This document shows positions 45,409 to 56,628 of a stretch of DNA of 64,000 nt, in pieces. The notes under the pieces were generated by a model. That model did no database searches. It had not been told where the DNA came from and saw only the letters and a program-made list of their open reading frames with translations. Positions within the stretch are counted from its first letter, which is position 1, and each line of letters opens with the position of its first letter. Origin of the DNA: Lampris incognitus (taxonomy: Eukaryota > Chordata > Actinopteri > Lampriformes > Lampridae). Position numbers and translations under genes: made by a program. The stretch lies in NCBI RefSeq assembly GCF_029633865.1, contig NC_079224.1:18999126-19063125 (forward strand), read 5' to 3'.

Positions 45409-48400
45409 CGGCTATGGGCGCCGGCCGTGACTGCAAGCTGTTGTTCATCAGGGACTCCTTGTCGGGCCGGCGGCTGCTGGTTGACTCTGGCGCTCAACGC
45501 AGCATACTACCAGCACAAGCTGTGGACACGATGACCGACAGTCACGCCCCCCAGATGGACGCCGCCAACGGCACGTCCATTCGGACGTACGGTATCAGAC
45601 ATGTGGACGTGTGTTTTGGCGGCCGACGTTTCGGCTGGGACTTTGTGATGGCTGCTGTATCCACCCCGCTCCTAGGTGCGGATTTCCTCTGTGCTTTCAA
45701 CCTGCTGGTGGATGTTAAAAACTGTCGCGTGATTGATGCCGTCTCTTTTGCGTCATACCCCTGCACGCTTGGGGGGGCTGGAGCGCTGTGCCACGCTAAC
45801 ACACTCTCCACCGGGGATCCATACCAACGCCTGCTCGCAAATTTCCCCGCGCTCACCACACCCACCTTCTCCTCGGCGGTGGCCAAGCACGGCGTGGAAC
45901 ATCATATCACCACAGTGGGCCCCCCAGTTTACGCCCGGGCCCGACGCCTCGACTCGGCCAAGCTCGCAATAGCCAGGGAGGAGTTTTCGACTATGGAGCG
46001 CCTCGGCATTGTCCGCCGTTCTGACAGCCCGTGCGGGGACTACCGTTGCCTAAACAATGCCACGACCCCCGACCGGTACCCCATACCGCACATACAAGAT
46101 TTCTCTACCCCACCTGGCGGGCGCTGCCATCTATTCCAAAATCGAGTTAGTGGGGGGGTATCACCAAGTGCCGGTCCACCCACTGGATGTCCCAAAAACG
46201 GCTGTCATCACACCCTTTGGGCTCTTTGAGTTCTTACGTATGCCTTTCGGCCTTAAAGGGGCGGCGCAGACGTTTCAGCGCCTTATGGATTCTGTGCTCC
46301 GCGACATGCCATTTTTGTTTGTGTACTTAGACGACATCCTCGTGGCCAGCGCGTCGGCGGAGGAACACATGACGCACCTCAGACAGCTGTTCGACAGGCT
46401 CAGCGAACACGGCCTCATCATCAACCCAGCTAAGTGTCAGTTCGGGGAGTCGTCCATCACCTTCCTCGGGCACCACATCACTCCACAGGGGGCCGTTCCC
46501 CTCCCTGCCAGGGTTGAGGCTGTCACCATGTTCCCCCGCCCCCGCACTGTACAGTCGCTGCAGGAATTCCTGGGCATGGTGAACTTTTATAACCGTTTCC
46601 TGCCCCGTGCCGCCCACATCATGCGTCCCCTGTATGAGGCCCTGCGGGGTAAGAAGTCTAAGGACGAGCTGGACTGGTCTTCGGGGATGGACGAGGCTTT
46701 TGTGGCCGCCAAGACCGCGCTGGCCAACGCTGCGCTGCTAGCTCACCCGTCGCCTGCCGCCCCCATAGCCCTTACAACGGATGCCTCCGACTACGCCGTG
46801 GGGGCCGTGTGTGAGCAGTGGGTGGGGGGGGGGGGCTGGCAGCCGTTGGCGTTCTTCAGTAAACAACTCCGTGAGAGCGAGCGCAAATACAGCACCTTTG
46901 ATAGGGAACTACTGGGTCTCTTCCTCGCAACCAGACACTTTAGGTTCCTATTGGAGGGTCGACAGTTCACCGCTTTCGTGGACCACAAACCGCTGACGTT
47001 CTGTATGGCCAAAACCTCAGAACCGTGGTCTGGGCGTCAGCAGCGCCATCTCGCGGCGGTTTCCGAGTTTACCACGGACATACAACACGTGTCGGGCAAG
47101 GATAACTTCGTCGCCGACTGCCTTTCACGGGCGGTTGTTAACGCCGTTCACTTGGGACTCGACTACGCCGCTATGGCAGCGGACCAAGCCAAGGACGCGA
47201 CCGTTCAAGACTACCGGTCGACCCCTACAGCGCTACGGCTGGAGGACGTGACGTTCGACGCGGCCAACACCACCCTCCTCTGTGACATCTCCACCGGTCA
47301 ACCGCGCCCCCTGGTGCCTACTTCCTGGCGGCGCCGAGTTTTCGACACCGTCCACGGCCTTTCCCACCCGGGAGTGAAGGCCTCGACCAAGCTGGTGAGC
47401 GTCAAGTTCGTTTGGCCTGGGCTCCGTAAGGATGTTAGAGCCTGGGCCGGCTCGTGTGTGGCGTGCCAACGCGCCAAGGTGCATCGCCATACCAAGGCCC
47501 CTTTGGCGCCGTTTGTGGTTCCAGAGAGGCGGTTTGACCACGTCAATGTTGACCTGGTGGGTCCCCTGCCCCCCTCCCGTGGTTATACGTTCCTCCTCAC
47601 TATTGTGGACAGGGCCACCAGGCGGCCAGAGGCTATTCCCTTGTCCTCCACGACGGCAGCAGAGGTAGCACGGGCGTTCATCGGCTGCTGGGTGGCCCGT
47701 TTCGGCACGCCGGGTGACATCACGAGCGACCGGGGCTCCCAGTTTACCTCGGAGCTCTGGACGGCGGTCGCTGAGCACCTGGGGGTGAAGATCCATCGGG
47801 ACATGAAAGCCGCTCTGCGGGCAAGCCTCACTGGCTGCGACTGGATGGACCGGCTCCCGTGGGTCATGCTCGGCCTGCGTTCGGCCCCGAAGGAAGACCT
47901 CCAGACCTCCTCCGCTGAGCTGGTGTATGGCCAGCCCCTGCGGGTTCCGGGGGAGTTTCTTCCGGATGCTACGGCTCCCTGGTCGGCCGCCTCTCACCTC
48001 AGTGCATCCTGGAGCGCTGCCGGTGCCTTCGCTCCCGTTCCGATGTCTCAACACTGCCTCCCCCGGTCCTACGTCCCCAAGGATCTGCCATCGGCGAGGT
48101 ACGTCTTCATTAGGCACGACAGCCATCGGTCCCCGCTGCAGCCCCCATACGACGGGCCCTTCCGCGTCCTGGAGGCGGGGGATAAGAACTTTGTGGTGGA
48201 CATGGGGGGCAGGCCGGAGCGGGTCGCTATAGACCGTCTCAAGCCCGCTCACTTGGACATTGGGGAGCCAATGCAATTGGCCCTACCCCCGCGGCGGGGA
48301 CGCCCTCCTAGGTCGGCCCCGGCACCTGCCTCTGTTCCTGCTTCGGCCCCGCCTATGGCCCGGCTTTCGGCCCCATCTGTTTCCCCTCCTGTGAAGCGCA

Positions 48401-48453
48401 GCCGTTATGGCCGCAGGGTCCGCCCCCCGACTCGTCACCTGTTTTCCCCGTGA
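45351..48453 (+). pseudogene. CsRn1-type pol: protease-RT-RNase H-integrase, with frameshift and two deletions
   Basis: Frame 45351-46229 gives protease (RLLVDSGAQRSILPA, PLLGADFL) and the RT start. About 18 residues are missing between RRSDSPC and GDYRCLN. A one-base gain in a C run near 46115-46120 moves the frame. The next frame, read to 48453, holds VGGYHQVPV, RMPFGLKGAAQTFQRLMD, VYLDDILVASA (catalytic DD), RNase H (LTTDASDYAVGAV, YSTFDRELL, FVDHKPL), integrase zinc region (HGLSHPGVKA...CVACQRAK), first Asp in HVNVDLVGPLPP and second Asp in DITSDRGSQFTS. The segment that should carry the third acidic residue is gone between KIHR and DMKAALRA (about 47800). It ends in a proline-rich basic tail. 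Confidence 0.85.
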
Positions 48454-48778
48454 CTTTGCACTATGTCGTTGACTGTTCTGTTGTAGAATCTATTTTTATG
48501 TTCATGACTTGCGCTTTTGCTGTTTTGCATTGTTTTGTGTAGGTGAATTCTGGGGGGGCCTGTGTGGTGACCCACATCTATATAACGAGAGACATTCACC
48601 TAAGAGGACGGTGTACCTTTAAGGGAAGAGGCGAGGGGTCAGATAATGGACTTCCGCTTCCGGTACACAGTTCAGTGTCGTTGTCGAATGTATGACATGC
48701 AAAGTTGGAGCTAGTAAACTACCTCGACTACGTCTACTCTCACGTCTCCTGTCTCGTTGTTTCCTAACTCCACAGAAT

Positions 48779-49845
48779 CCTCCATACACACAGGGTCACA
48801 ACATTGTTATATTATTACTGTTGTTATTATTATTGTCCTTAATTATTTATAATTAATCATGAGTCAAAACATATCACTAAGTTTATCACAAGCTTGATGA
48901 ATAGAGCATAGAGCAGATTTGAACATAAGAAATGTTTTACATTGCATTGTTACAATAAGTTTGGCAAGAAAGAAATGACCACTATTCACTCTGTTGCCCT
49001 GCAAGAGCCAAAGAAGGACAGCAGGGGGAGCTATAGGGAAAGAAATGAGAGAGAGAGAAAGAGCGAGCGAGAGATATTTTTATTTCGCAAGCACATTTAT
49101 GTAGTTTACATGAGTAAAGTACAAATATACATGTTAATTTATTCCATATATACCTTAAATAGACAACTACTCCTATGTAACAACAAATTAATACACATTT
49201 AAAGCAGATTTCAACCAACAACAAAAAACAAAAAAATTGTAAAGACTATTTCATCCTGTTACAAAGTAAAACACGCTGTTATAGCACTGTTGATGAATGA
49301 AAGTGAAACGAATAAAAGGTATGATTTCCATCCCTGTTCTGTCTTCCATTTTATTTTTCCTGTTCATAATATAAATGGACATTTAAATAATGTAGAACAG
49401 AGAGCCTCCCCCACCAGGTAGTCCTCCAGCTCATAACACGGAAACAGCGATTGAATGAGATCGCCTGATCAAATGAGAAGGTAAGGAAGTGTTCGCGACT
49501 AATTAATTAATAATTCTGTTGAAACAAAAATAAAGTAGTAGGCCTAGCTATAGAAAGCTGGGTGTTTCATGAACAATATTATATGTTGTTTTCATTAGTA
49601 ATGACGCGATCGGGGATTTACGTTACTTTGACTGATGTAAAATGTAGTTAACGTTAGCTAGCCAGGCGGTTTTTGGGGGAACTCAACTGACGTCTGGGTA
49701 ATGTAATGCCTGGTGCCACAACAATGTATCTTGTACACCAATGTTCATTTTGGGGATAATAGGCGCATGTGTTTTATTATTAGGCTATAGCCTACCTCTT
49801 TTGTGATCCTAACCAGGTATCTATTTTCTACAAAGCCTATCCTAC
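48779..49845. other. Intergenic, no gene seen
   Basis: AT-rich sequence with a GAGA-rich patch (49045-49075) and A tracts. No exon or element recognised. Confidence 0.35.
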
Positions 49846-49982
49846 TGTAAACTAATAATAAGACACGTTAGTCCCTAGCAAACGGGTCTGACCCTTTAGC
49901 CAAGTGGTTAGTGATGTCGCCTTGTGGCGCACTACACCTCGTATCGAATCCCGCACCGGGCAAAAAAAAAAAACCGGTTACG
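49846..49982 (+). mobile_element. tRNA-like LTR-type element S3 (137 bp)
   Basis: Starts TGTAAACTAATAATAAGACA and ends CCGGTTACG; CTAC flanks both sides (49842-49845, 49983-49986). A box TAGCCAAGTGG and B box GTATCGAATCC are present. It closely matches S2 at 42322-42455, in the opposite orientation, with an A11 run before the 3' end. Confidence 0.72.
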
Positions 49983-50049
49983 CTACATAGCCCGAGTCTA
50001 GCCCACCATTAATCTCCCAGTACACAATGGCAACAATGTTAATTTTTAC

Positions 50050-50309
50050 CTGTAATAAAATGTCTCCCACAAATCCGGTCATGAATGGATGGTTTCCATC
50101 CTCCTCCCGGTTCAGCACAAGCAAGTCCCCCTGGCAATTTCACTAACTTTGTAACGTTAGCAGTGCTCTTCGTCCGTTTTACCCTCTGTACCCACAGACT
50201 TCGCTGGGTAGATTTAGATTTATCTGATGGAAAACGGAAAAAGCCTAAAAACCTGTTTGCCGGGGGTACATTTGGCATTACAGCCCCACACACAGCACGA
50301 TTTCGGCAT
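50050..50309 (-). pseudogene. Orphan THAP-domain exon
   Basis: From ATG 50309 the minus strand reads MPKSCCVWGCNAKC, and after a frameshift FFRFPSDKSKSTQRSLWVQR, then W.PSIHDRICGRHFITG and a donor GTAAAAATT at 50049. This is the C2-C-H zinc-finger pattern of a THAP domain (C..C..W..C-x2-H). Such exons start host THAP genes and the transposases of ISL2EU/Kolobok-type elements. No catalytic exon is visible downstream on this strand. Confidence 0.65.
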
Positions 50310-51719
50310 TTTGAAAATTAATTTGTCTGTTCAACTAGTGCTATCTAACCGTTATAGCTACTAGGCACTACCCAGCTACTAGAATCCACCCGGAAGTAGC
50401 TTGGCGCTCTTTGTTTCTCAGTGGTGTCATAATATCGTGTAATAGCAGCATTGTGATTATGAGAATATCATTCTCTTTTAAGAAAATAGAAAATAGCTAA
50501 ATACTTTCCCGGACAGGAAAGAGAATGTAAATATCCCGTATGGCAGCCACTGGTTCATTAGTAGTAAGTGGGCCATTCATTGGCTCCTTTAGCGTGTTCA
50601 GTGTCTCAATAGAAATCAACAGCCAACCTGTTGGGGTGTGGCACTTTGCCACTTTGAGCACATTTGACAGACAGGTGATGTTGAAGACCGCTTTATAAAT
50701 TGTGATAGTTGGAGCCAGAGTACCTGATCCATGTCACAATGCATTTTAAGTGGTTTGAGATTAACAGTGAATAATAGCGAGCAGCGTAAAATCACGAAAC
50801 GTATTTAATCAGACGTAACCGTATTGCACCAGCAGTTGGAGATAGAAGGATGCAAATACCGCAAGAAATGCTGAGGAGTATCAAACCTCCATTTGTCTAT
50901 TTATCTCATTCGCAGCAGCAGTTTAAGGATGTGATCGGCATTTTGCAATCCCAGGATGTCAGCCGTTGTGATCGTAGAAGCTGTTATTGTGCGTTGTATG
51001 TGCGGTTTGTCATATGTCAGTGTTGTGTTGCTAAGGGACCACTCGAAGACACACGTCTGTTAGCATACGCTACTTTACTTCAATAACCCACGTCACACTT
51101 CTTCTCCCCACTTACAGTCACTTACATCCTATCTTGTACTCTACCTTCCCCTACTGTCCTCCAACTGCATCAACTCAAGACTTCACAGTCAGCTGGTGGT
51201 TTGGGGTTGTTAAAAAACCAGATGTTCAGAAGTAAAGTATACTTGGGTATCAGGAGATAGCATATAATTTCTAAGCACAGCCATAACCAGCGACATGTTA
51301 TTATTCATTGATTGATTTCACCGATCTGAATTTGTCATCTTTTTTTCCGTTTCTTTTTTCTTCCGTTCAATGTAATAAAAAGGAAAACCAGATCTACGTT
51401 GTTTGGACAACCTCGTTTTTCTCTTGCGTGTTAAAGAAACAGGATTCAGTGTGTCCGATCAAAGCAGTGGTGAAAGGGGTTTTGGCTAAAGGATTGTGAT
51501 GGTCACCACAGCAGTTGTGAGTTGGGACTTTGGACTTCTAAATGCATGTTAAAATGACAGGATGAGCCTCGGCTACTTATGTACTCAGTTTAATTTACAA
51601 GAAGTTATACAGAGGAAAAAGAGAAGAGGTGCAAAATGTAAAGTTCAAAGTTATTAGGGTGTGACAAAACATAGGGAGGGATGTGATTTGGTCAGATCGT
51701 GCAAAACATTTCATGGTAT
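50310..51719. other. Intergenic, no gene recognised
   Basis: Several short frames without recognisable motifs (for example 50850-51086). Nothing else is supportable. Confidence 0.3.
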
Positions 51720-52065
51720 TATTGGTGGGAATGTTTCGTTGGGAGCAACCAAGGGCAAGATTAGGAACGAGAATATTTAGAGGTGGGATGGTTTGGAGAC
51801 AAAGCAAGCGAGGCAAGATTGAGATGGTTTGGACATGTGTGGAGGAGAGATGGTGGTTATATTGGGAGAAAGATGCTGAATATGGAGCTGCCAGGCAAGA
51901 GGAAGTTCCTAGAGGAGGTTTACGGATGTGGTGAGGGAGGACATGCAGGTGTGACAGGAAGATGCAGAGGACAGGAAGAAATGGAAACGGATGTTCTGCT
52001 GTGTCGACCTCTAACGGGAGCTGCTGCAGCAGCAGCAGCAGCAAGAATAATAATAATATTATTAT
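51720..52065 (+). mobile_element. RTE-type LINE 3' end fragment
   Basis: Broken frames read GTRIF, FGDKASEARLRWFGHVWRRD, KMLNMELPGKRK, then GRCRGQEEMETD, the C-terminal end of the RTE ORF at 56655-58568. The tail is (CAG)n and (AAT)n. Confidence 0.78.
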
Positions 52066-52419
52066 TATTATTGGTGGGAATGTGCTTATACTTGGTAATA
52101 CAATCACAAGGAAGTTAAGGTGATTAGATTTTGATGTAAAATAAGTTAAAAAAATGTGTGCTTTACACTATACATAACATGACATTACTCACAAACATCC
52201 CCACAATGCAAATTTTAATACATTTAATAATGTTTTGTGCTTTTCTCAAGTCAACAGCACCGTGATGGTCATAGTGCAGACTATAAGTAAAGGTTATCAT
52301 TATGAGATGCTGCAGTCAAACCATCTACAGAAGTGTCACATCTTCACATTGTGTGCTTGTAGTAGTTAGAGAATGCTCCTCTCAACCTGGGATTGACTAC
52401 TCATAACAAACAAATATTT
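52066..52419. other. No feature seen
   Basis: AT-rich spacer between LINE fragments. Confidence 0.3.
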
Positions 52420-52680
52420 AAGAAAGTGGACATGCAAAACATCTGGATGTCGATCTGTGATACTTCTTTGACTTCAAAGGAACAAGTACTTGTGGTGAAC
52501 ATGTCATAAAGCTACGGTCTATGACACCTCCATAAGCGACGAGTTCAAGGTCTTCACACTTTCCTCTTATCTGGCCCCAGAATGGTGGAAGCAGCTCCCA
52601 TCTTCGATCAGAGCCACAGACTCGCTTTCTCAATTTAACAAAGGCCTTAAAACTCCCCTGTATAGTCTCTAAGCATGACC
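52420..52680 (+). pseudogene. L2-type LINE C-terminal fragment
   Basis: Reads YLAPEWWKQLPSSIRATDSL and SQFNKGLKTPLYSL, the conserved C-terminus of L2-type LINE ORF2, with broken frame upstream. Confidence 0.65.
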
Positions 52681-52904
52681 ATTAAACTGATATATGGTAT
52701 TGTCAGGCTAATATGAATCCTTTATATCACAACATTATCGGTGTCTACTATCACAACGATGCCCTTCTATGACTTGCATTTCATATGATGTTCTCGGGAC
52801 ATTTTGTATTGAGTAAATTATTACTCGTGCAAAATGTCCTGACAACATCTATGTTTAAGTGTTCCTTTGGTGCAATGTAAGATACAGGCGTTAAACATTA
52901 ACTA

Positions 52905-53400
52905 GCTTTGTCTTTATGCACGCTCAATAATCCAGGTAAGAAAATCACTGAAAGGTGAATGAGTTCATCTGAACACAGTGTTTAGTAGGAGAAACGTTTC
53001 ATTACTCATCCAAGTGACCTCATTGGTCTCAACTGACTGCAGGTATCCCCTCAACCTTATATACAGCACAGGTGCATAACGACCGAAACCAATGATTGGT
53101 TTCATAAACAAATAGGTGTGACCACCAACTAGAGTTTCAATGACAATGTGTACAATTCACAGGATTGGGGAATAGTTGCAATCACAGCATTGTAAGATGC
53201 CCCCCTCAGTTCAGGGATGGTCGTTCCCTCTTCACATAGATGGCCTCTTTGACTCCCCTTTCAAACCAGCATTCCTCCCTATCAAGGATGTGCACATCCT
53301 CATCCTTGAGAGAGTGGCCACTGGCGTGTAGGTGGGTGTAGACTGTGGAGTCCTGGCCTGACACGTTATGTTTGGTGGAGTTTGTGTGTGTTTTAGGGCA
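52905..53400 (-). mobile_element. Penelope-like element fragment PLE-4 (endonuclease end and terminal repeat)
   Basis: On the minus strand 53330-53210 reads SLKDEDVHILDREECWFERG and VKEAIYVKRERPSLN, the GIY-YIG endonuclease C-terminal part. The terminal-repeat-like sequence follows (53190-52910) with GTCAGTTGAGACC and ATGAAACGTTTCTCC. Confidence 0.68.
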
Positions 53401-53544
53401 GCAGGTCTCTCCTTAAGTTATGGCTGTATGGAAAAGTCGGCCTAGTATAGCATTAAGATAGGAACCACGTTTTTTAAATGTGTTTTTGTAAAGTGTATTT
53501 TTCTGCAATTTCTACCCATGACATGCCTTATATGAAGTGTCCTA

Positions 53545-54640
53545 ATGCAATGACACCCACATCCGGGTGATCAACATGCATGCCGATGACACCCAGCTGA
53601 TTTTGTCCTTTCCTCCCTCTGACACACAATCAGAGACACGCATTGCTGCGTGTTTGATTGGCATCTCGGAGTGGATGGTGACACCACCTGAAGCTCAATC
53701 TGGACAAGACAGAGCTGATGTTCCTCCCGGGGAAAGGTTGCTCGCACTGAGACCTGGCCATCACCATTGACAACACCGTGGTGATGCCAACTCGGACTGT
53801 GAGGAATCTGGGTGTGATCCTGGACGACCAACTGTCGTTTGCTGAAAACGTTGCATCGGTTGCTCGCTCATGCAGATTTCTCCTCTATAACATCAGGAGG
53901 ATTCGCCCATTCCTCACCGACGAGACGGCACAGGTGCTTATCCAGGCTCTAGTCATCTCCCAGCTGGACTACGGCAACTCCCTCCTTGCTGGTACCCCGG
54001 TGTCGGCCATCAGACCTCTGGAGCTTGTTCAGAAAGCTGCAGCCCATCTGGTGTTCAACCGCCCTACATTCTCCCACACAACTCCCCTTCTCATGTCCCT
54101 ATACTGGCTCCCAGTAGCTGCTCGCATCCAGTTTAAGACTCTGGTGCTAGCCTACAGGGCAGTGAAAGGAACAGCTACTTCCTATCTCCAGGTCATGGTC
54201 AAGCCCTACACTCCCGCCCGACCACTTCGCTCTACTGCCTCGGGACGCCTGGTTGCCCCGTCGCTCAGAGGCCCCTGCTGCCAATCGACCTGGTCACGAC
54301 TCTTTTCTGTCCTGGCCCCACAGTGGTGGAATGAACTCCCCACTGATGTCAGGACAGCGGAGTCGCTGCCTATCTTTTGGTGCAGGTTGAAAACTCACCT
54401 CTTCAAGAACTACTACCCTGTTACTTGTTCTTAGCACTTATTGTATTCACTCATTTTAAAAAAAAATCTCTTTCTTGCGCTTTTACTTTAGCACTGGTTT
54501 TGCTCTTAGATGCTTGTTTAGATGCAGTTATGACCTCTGATGACTAGTAGTTCTCCTGATTTCCTACGTTAAATGCACTTATTGTAAGTCGCTTTGGATG
54601 AAAGCGTCGGCTAAATGACTGTAATGTAATGTAATGTCTT
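53545..54640 (+). mobile_element. L2-type LINE, 3' third
   Basis: Starts in the RT palm (HADDTQLILSFPPSDTQ, with the YADD tyrosine replaced by histidine), continues as the frame 53778-54434, and ends with the 3' tail ACTTATTGTAAGTCGCTTTG, GACTGTAATGTAATGTAATG. 5' truncated. Confidence 0.85.
53778..54434 (+). pseudogene. L2-type LINE ORF2 C-terminus (218 codons)
   Basis: Open frame with VRNLGVILDDQLSFAENVAS, QALVISQLDYGNSLLAG, LYWLPVAARIQFKTLVLAYR and APQWWNELPTDVRTAES, the thumb and connection region of L2-type reverse transcriptases. The catalytic palm lies upstream in another frame, so it is an inactive fragment. Confidence 0.85.
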
Positions 54641-54644
54641 TTTG

Positions 54645-54735
54645 ATGGTGGGGGGAAACCGGAGCACCCGGAGGAAACACATGCAGACACGGGGAGAACA
54701 TGCAAAGTATACACAGAAAGGATCTGGGATGGTAG
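54645..54735 (-). mobile_element. SINE family B fragment
   Basis: GGGGGAAACCGGAGCACCCG and GGGGAGAACATGCAAAGTAT match the reverse of the middle of SINE family B. Confidence 0.65.
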
Positions 54736-55243
54736 GGTGGGCCATACTCTGTAGTTTTTGTAAATCAATCGAGAGGGGTTTTCAAACAACATATTTTGGT
54801 GTGAAAAACACAAATCTGAAGAACGTTTTAATTCTGATAACCCTAACCTACATCCATTTGCATTTGATTATCATTAAAAAAAATTGATTATTTTTCTATT
54901 CTTCTGGAAGAAAGAGACTAAGTTGGAGGGGGCTTTTATTTTGAAGTTACGGCTTTTATTTTGGTAACTTCCTGTTGGGACGGCAGTTGTAGCCATCTTG
55001 TTGCTGAAAGCCCCAAATTGCGGAGGTTGGCAATCTTGTCCATCCGTCTTCTGTTCTCTTCTTGTGGCATTGTAAGTACATTTCGATTAGGAACCCAGTA
55101 ACCGATTAATATTAGACATAAATTACTTTGTTTTATATTATATTTGTTCATTGATTTTTGTACTTACCTATTGCTAGCCTGAGTTACCTGTGAAGGAAAG
55201 TATGGGTTTGTGAAGGGAATATTTTGACGATTTTCTGTAATAC
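54736..55243. other. No gene seen
   Basis: AT-rich intergenic sequence between the SINE fragment and the TRIM-like element. Confidence 0.3.
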
Positions 55244-55700
55244 TGTAGCGACTCTACATTTGGGAGTTCTGGATTAGCGGAGTCGATCTATCGTCTCACT
55301 GCTGTTGCCAATCACGGGAATGCATGTTATGTCGGGTGCTGTGCGTGCCGGTGGTTAGTGGAGCGGGGGGGGGGGTCACGCTGCGCGGCTGTTCCCGGGC
55401 TGCCCACCGAATTCGCTACATTGGTGTCAGAAGTGGGATGGTGAGGCCATCGGAAGCGCGTGCGCCCAGAGGCGTGAGGGAGCGGGTATGCTGAAGCACG
55501 GGGACGCGCTTCCCGAAGGAGGAGGAGGAGGAGGACGAGGAGGGGGGTAGTGTAACGATCACGGATGAATAGACTCGCTAGACTTTGGCTAACGGTCGGA
55601 CCCTTTAGTCGACTGGTTAACGTTGTCGCCCGTGGTGCGGGAGATCCGTTTTCGCGTCTTGGCTGCGGCGGTTCCCGGCTGCCCCCCTGAATTCGCTATA
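55244..55700 (+). mobile_element. TRIM-like mini LTR element T2, complete with target-site duplication
   Basis: Left LTR 55244-55420 (177 bp, TGTAGCG to GAATTCGCTACA). Internal 55421-55550 (130 bp) begins TTGGTGTCAGAAGTGGGATG (primer-binding-site-like) and ends in a long purine run (GAAGGAGGAGGAGGAGG...GGGGGGTAG). Right LTR 55551-55700 (150 bp, TGTAACGATC to GAATTCGCTATA). ATAC is duplicated at 55240-55243 and 55701-55704. The right LTR has A box TAGTCGACTGG and a decayed B box; the left LTR shares both ends with it but has a different middle without a clear tRNA-like module. No coding capacity. Confidence 0.65.
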
Positions 55701-56628
55701 ATACTTACCTGTGTAATACTTTAATAGCTGTCTGTAGTGGATACTTACCTGCGTATTATTGTTTTTATTTCAGTATGAACTAGTTAAAAAATTGCTCAAG
55801 TCAGAACAAGGATGAAACCAAATTCTCATTTCGAGTAATCTTGTTGGCACTGGGCTTGAGCTGTTGGTGTCTAAACTGCCAACTGTGAGGGATATCCTGA
55901 GGCATAGCCTCTGCGCCAGAGCTACCATATTCATAGATACCCTGTGACGTCACTGTGTTTTAGCGCCGCCATTTTTGTGTTCGGGTCACAGCTGCACAAC
56001 CACTACTGCCAGAGTAGACTAGTTGTGATTCTAGAGTCTCTAGACACAAATAAAAGGTCCATACAATATGCCCGGGATATCTTGTGCTGTTGGCTGTAAC
56101 AACAGTCGTCAGAGAAACCCCGGACTACGATTTTATTCAATCCCAAAGGAGCTAGATCGGCGGAATAAATGGCTGGCTACAATCAGAAGGGACCACTGGC
56201 AGCCAACTTCTAACTCCAGATTGTGCAGTCAACACTTTGTCACCAGTAAGTTATGTTTGCCTTTAACTTAGCTAATTGTTATTTGTATCTTTTAGCCCCC
56301 TTTGCCAGGAAAACGCCTACAGCAGTATCATAAGCTTGTTATTTGCATACATTATGCTAATGTTAACTAGCTAACATTATGCTAATATTCGCTAGCTAAC
56401 TATTTAGATTGTGTAGTAAGCTAGCTAACGTTATCTTGCCCTGTGAGGGAAAATAATTAATGGTTAGATTTATTACACTAATCACTTGCCCGGCTATTTT
56501 TTAAAAAGGAAAATGTTATTAAACCAAATAGTTCTACCCTTACTTACCTCTGCACTTAGTTAAATATACAGTAAGGTAGAGAGGAACACTGGAGCAACCT
56601 GCAAGTGAAAGAAGCTTTCACTTGCACT

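Larger units (their letters stand above)
44410..48774 (+). mobile_element. CsRn1-type Ty3/gypsy LTR retrotransposon, young but defective
   Basis: LTRs 44410-44621 and 48563-48774 are both 212 bp, TGTGGTGACC to CTCCACA, and differ at only about two positions. A 4-bp duplication GAAT flanks the element (44406-44409, 48775-48778). The primer-binding site TGGTGACCCCGACGTG (44623-44638) fits the 3' end of tRNA-Trp, which CsRn1 elements use. A purine-rich tract (TGGGGGGGCCTG) precedes the 3' LTR. Gag and pol follow the CsRn1 pattern. It lies downstream of slc22a13-like copy 2. Confidence 0.9.

Noticed and set aside
47233-48276. 347-codon minus-strand frame
   Set aside because: Antisense shadow of the GC-rich CsRn1 pol; no domain and no splice context.
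49846-49982. Functional tRNA gene
   Set aside because: A and B boxes are present, but the acceptor and anticodon stems do not form a clean cloverleaf, and the copies are flanked by duplications as mobile elements.
51595-52107. 170-codon minus-strand frame as a membrane protein
   Set aside because: Antisense of an RTE LINE 3' fragment with its trinucleotide tail.
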